DNA of 64,000 nucleotides from Pelobates cultripes. Lineage: Eukaryota; Chordata; Amphibia; Anura; Pelobatidae. The position numbers and the translations under genes are program-made. The stretch lies in the NCBI GenBank assembly GCA_933207985.1, contig OW240921.1, positions 2,223,466 to 2,287,465 on the forward strand. The letters run 5' to 3'. This document shows, piece by piece, positions 63,718-64,000 of this stretch. The notes under the pieces were generated by a model. The model had not been told where the DNA came from. It did no database searches and was given only the letters and a program-made list of their open reading frames with translations. Numbering within the stretch: position 1 is the first letter of the stretch; each line of letters opens with the position of its first letter.

Positions 63718-64000
63718 ATTGCATGCAATTGGTGCTCTGCTTAATAATGTGGAACACCCTCCATTTGTAGTTTTTCCTTAAATTGGGCTCACCTGGCAAT
63801 CTAATTATCACAGGTGTCCGAGATTGTTTTCAGTGATCAAAAGAGCCCTGAGACACAATGCCATCCATGAGTTAAACTGAAAAACAAAATATTTAACCTT
63901 TGAGACACTTAAATAGAATTTGCATAATAATTTGGAACAGGGTATATAGCTGTTATATTACATACATGATATTGCTCTATTATATTACATTATATATTAC

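Larger units (their letters stand above)
61084..63946 (-). mobile_element. Tc1/mariner transposon (DD37E spacing) with nested hAT
   Basis: Terminal inverted repeats: tacaccctgctccaaattat at the left and the reverse of tataccctgttccaaattat at the right, both running into tatgcaaat. TA dinucleotides flank, as expected. Without the hAT insertion (61286-62603) it is about 1.55 kb, a normal full-length Tc1-type size. One frameshifted transposase gene is on the minus strand. Confidence 0.9.

Overview
This window looks like repeat-rich nuclear DNA of a vertebrate, most likely an anuran amphibian. That is an inference from the mix of elements: a DIRS-order tyrosine-recombinase retrotransposon, an L1 with a C-terminal zinc knuckle, two CR1/L2-type LINE families, Ty3/gypsy elements, class I endogenous retrovirus (ERV) fragments, Tc1/mariner and hAT transposons, and a spliced exon pair for an extracellular NIDO domain. 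No bacterial-style operons, CRISPR arrays or convincing tRNA/rRNA genes were seen. A 100-base run of N (12888-12987) is an assembly gap.

Left part (1-15.5 kb). A TSD-flanked foldback element (151-1050) carries a hammerhead-ribozyme-like core. It is followed by a 68-bp minisatellite (1063-3216), then two minus-strand exons of a NIDO-domain protein (3407-3538, 3622-3903), the only confident host gene sequence. A second foldback element of the same type lies at 4598-5147. A DIRS-order element with intact gag/RT/RNase H and tyrosine recombinase ORFs and split direct repeats fills 6268-12190 (minus strand). After the gap come a Tc1 relic with a hAT MITE inside it and a short 40-bp repeat array.

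Middle part (15.5-33 kb). Gypsy/LTR remains are split by a third foldback element (17215-18381, perfect 15-bp TSD). A 37-bp minisatellite (19383-22496) contains three copies of one LINE 3' tail with identical junctions. A 23-bp minisatellite, originally continuous from about 23.5 to 30.5 kb, has been invaded by two solo LTRs with exact 5-bp TSDs (one holding a hAT element with an exact 8-bp TSD), a truncated L1 and another LTR. TG/CA-rich low-complexity DNA follows to about 32.2 kb, then the integrase end and env start of a class I ERV.

Right part (33.5-64 kb). A decayed gypsy element (gag, RT, RNase H, integrase start) was split by a solo LTR, a CR1-type LINE (itself split by a deleted L1-like copy) and a nearly full-length L1 (40711-48253) whose ORF2 has one frameshift. 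Next is a minus-strand class I ERV cut by a second CR1-type LINE (50981-54691), then an opposite-strand copy of the same ERV pol region ending in an LTR. Several LTRs follow (58.6-61.0 kb), and finally a Tc1/mariner element (61084-63946, DD37E spacing) interrupted by a hAT element with an exact 8-bp TSD.

The elements do not form one pathway. The window is a layered record of insertions in which target-site duplications let the order of events be read.
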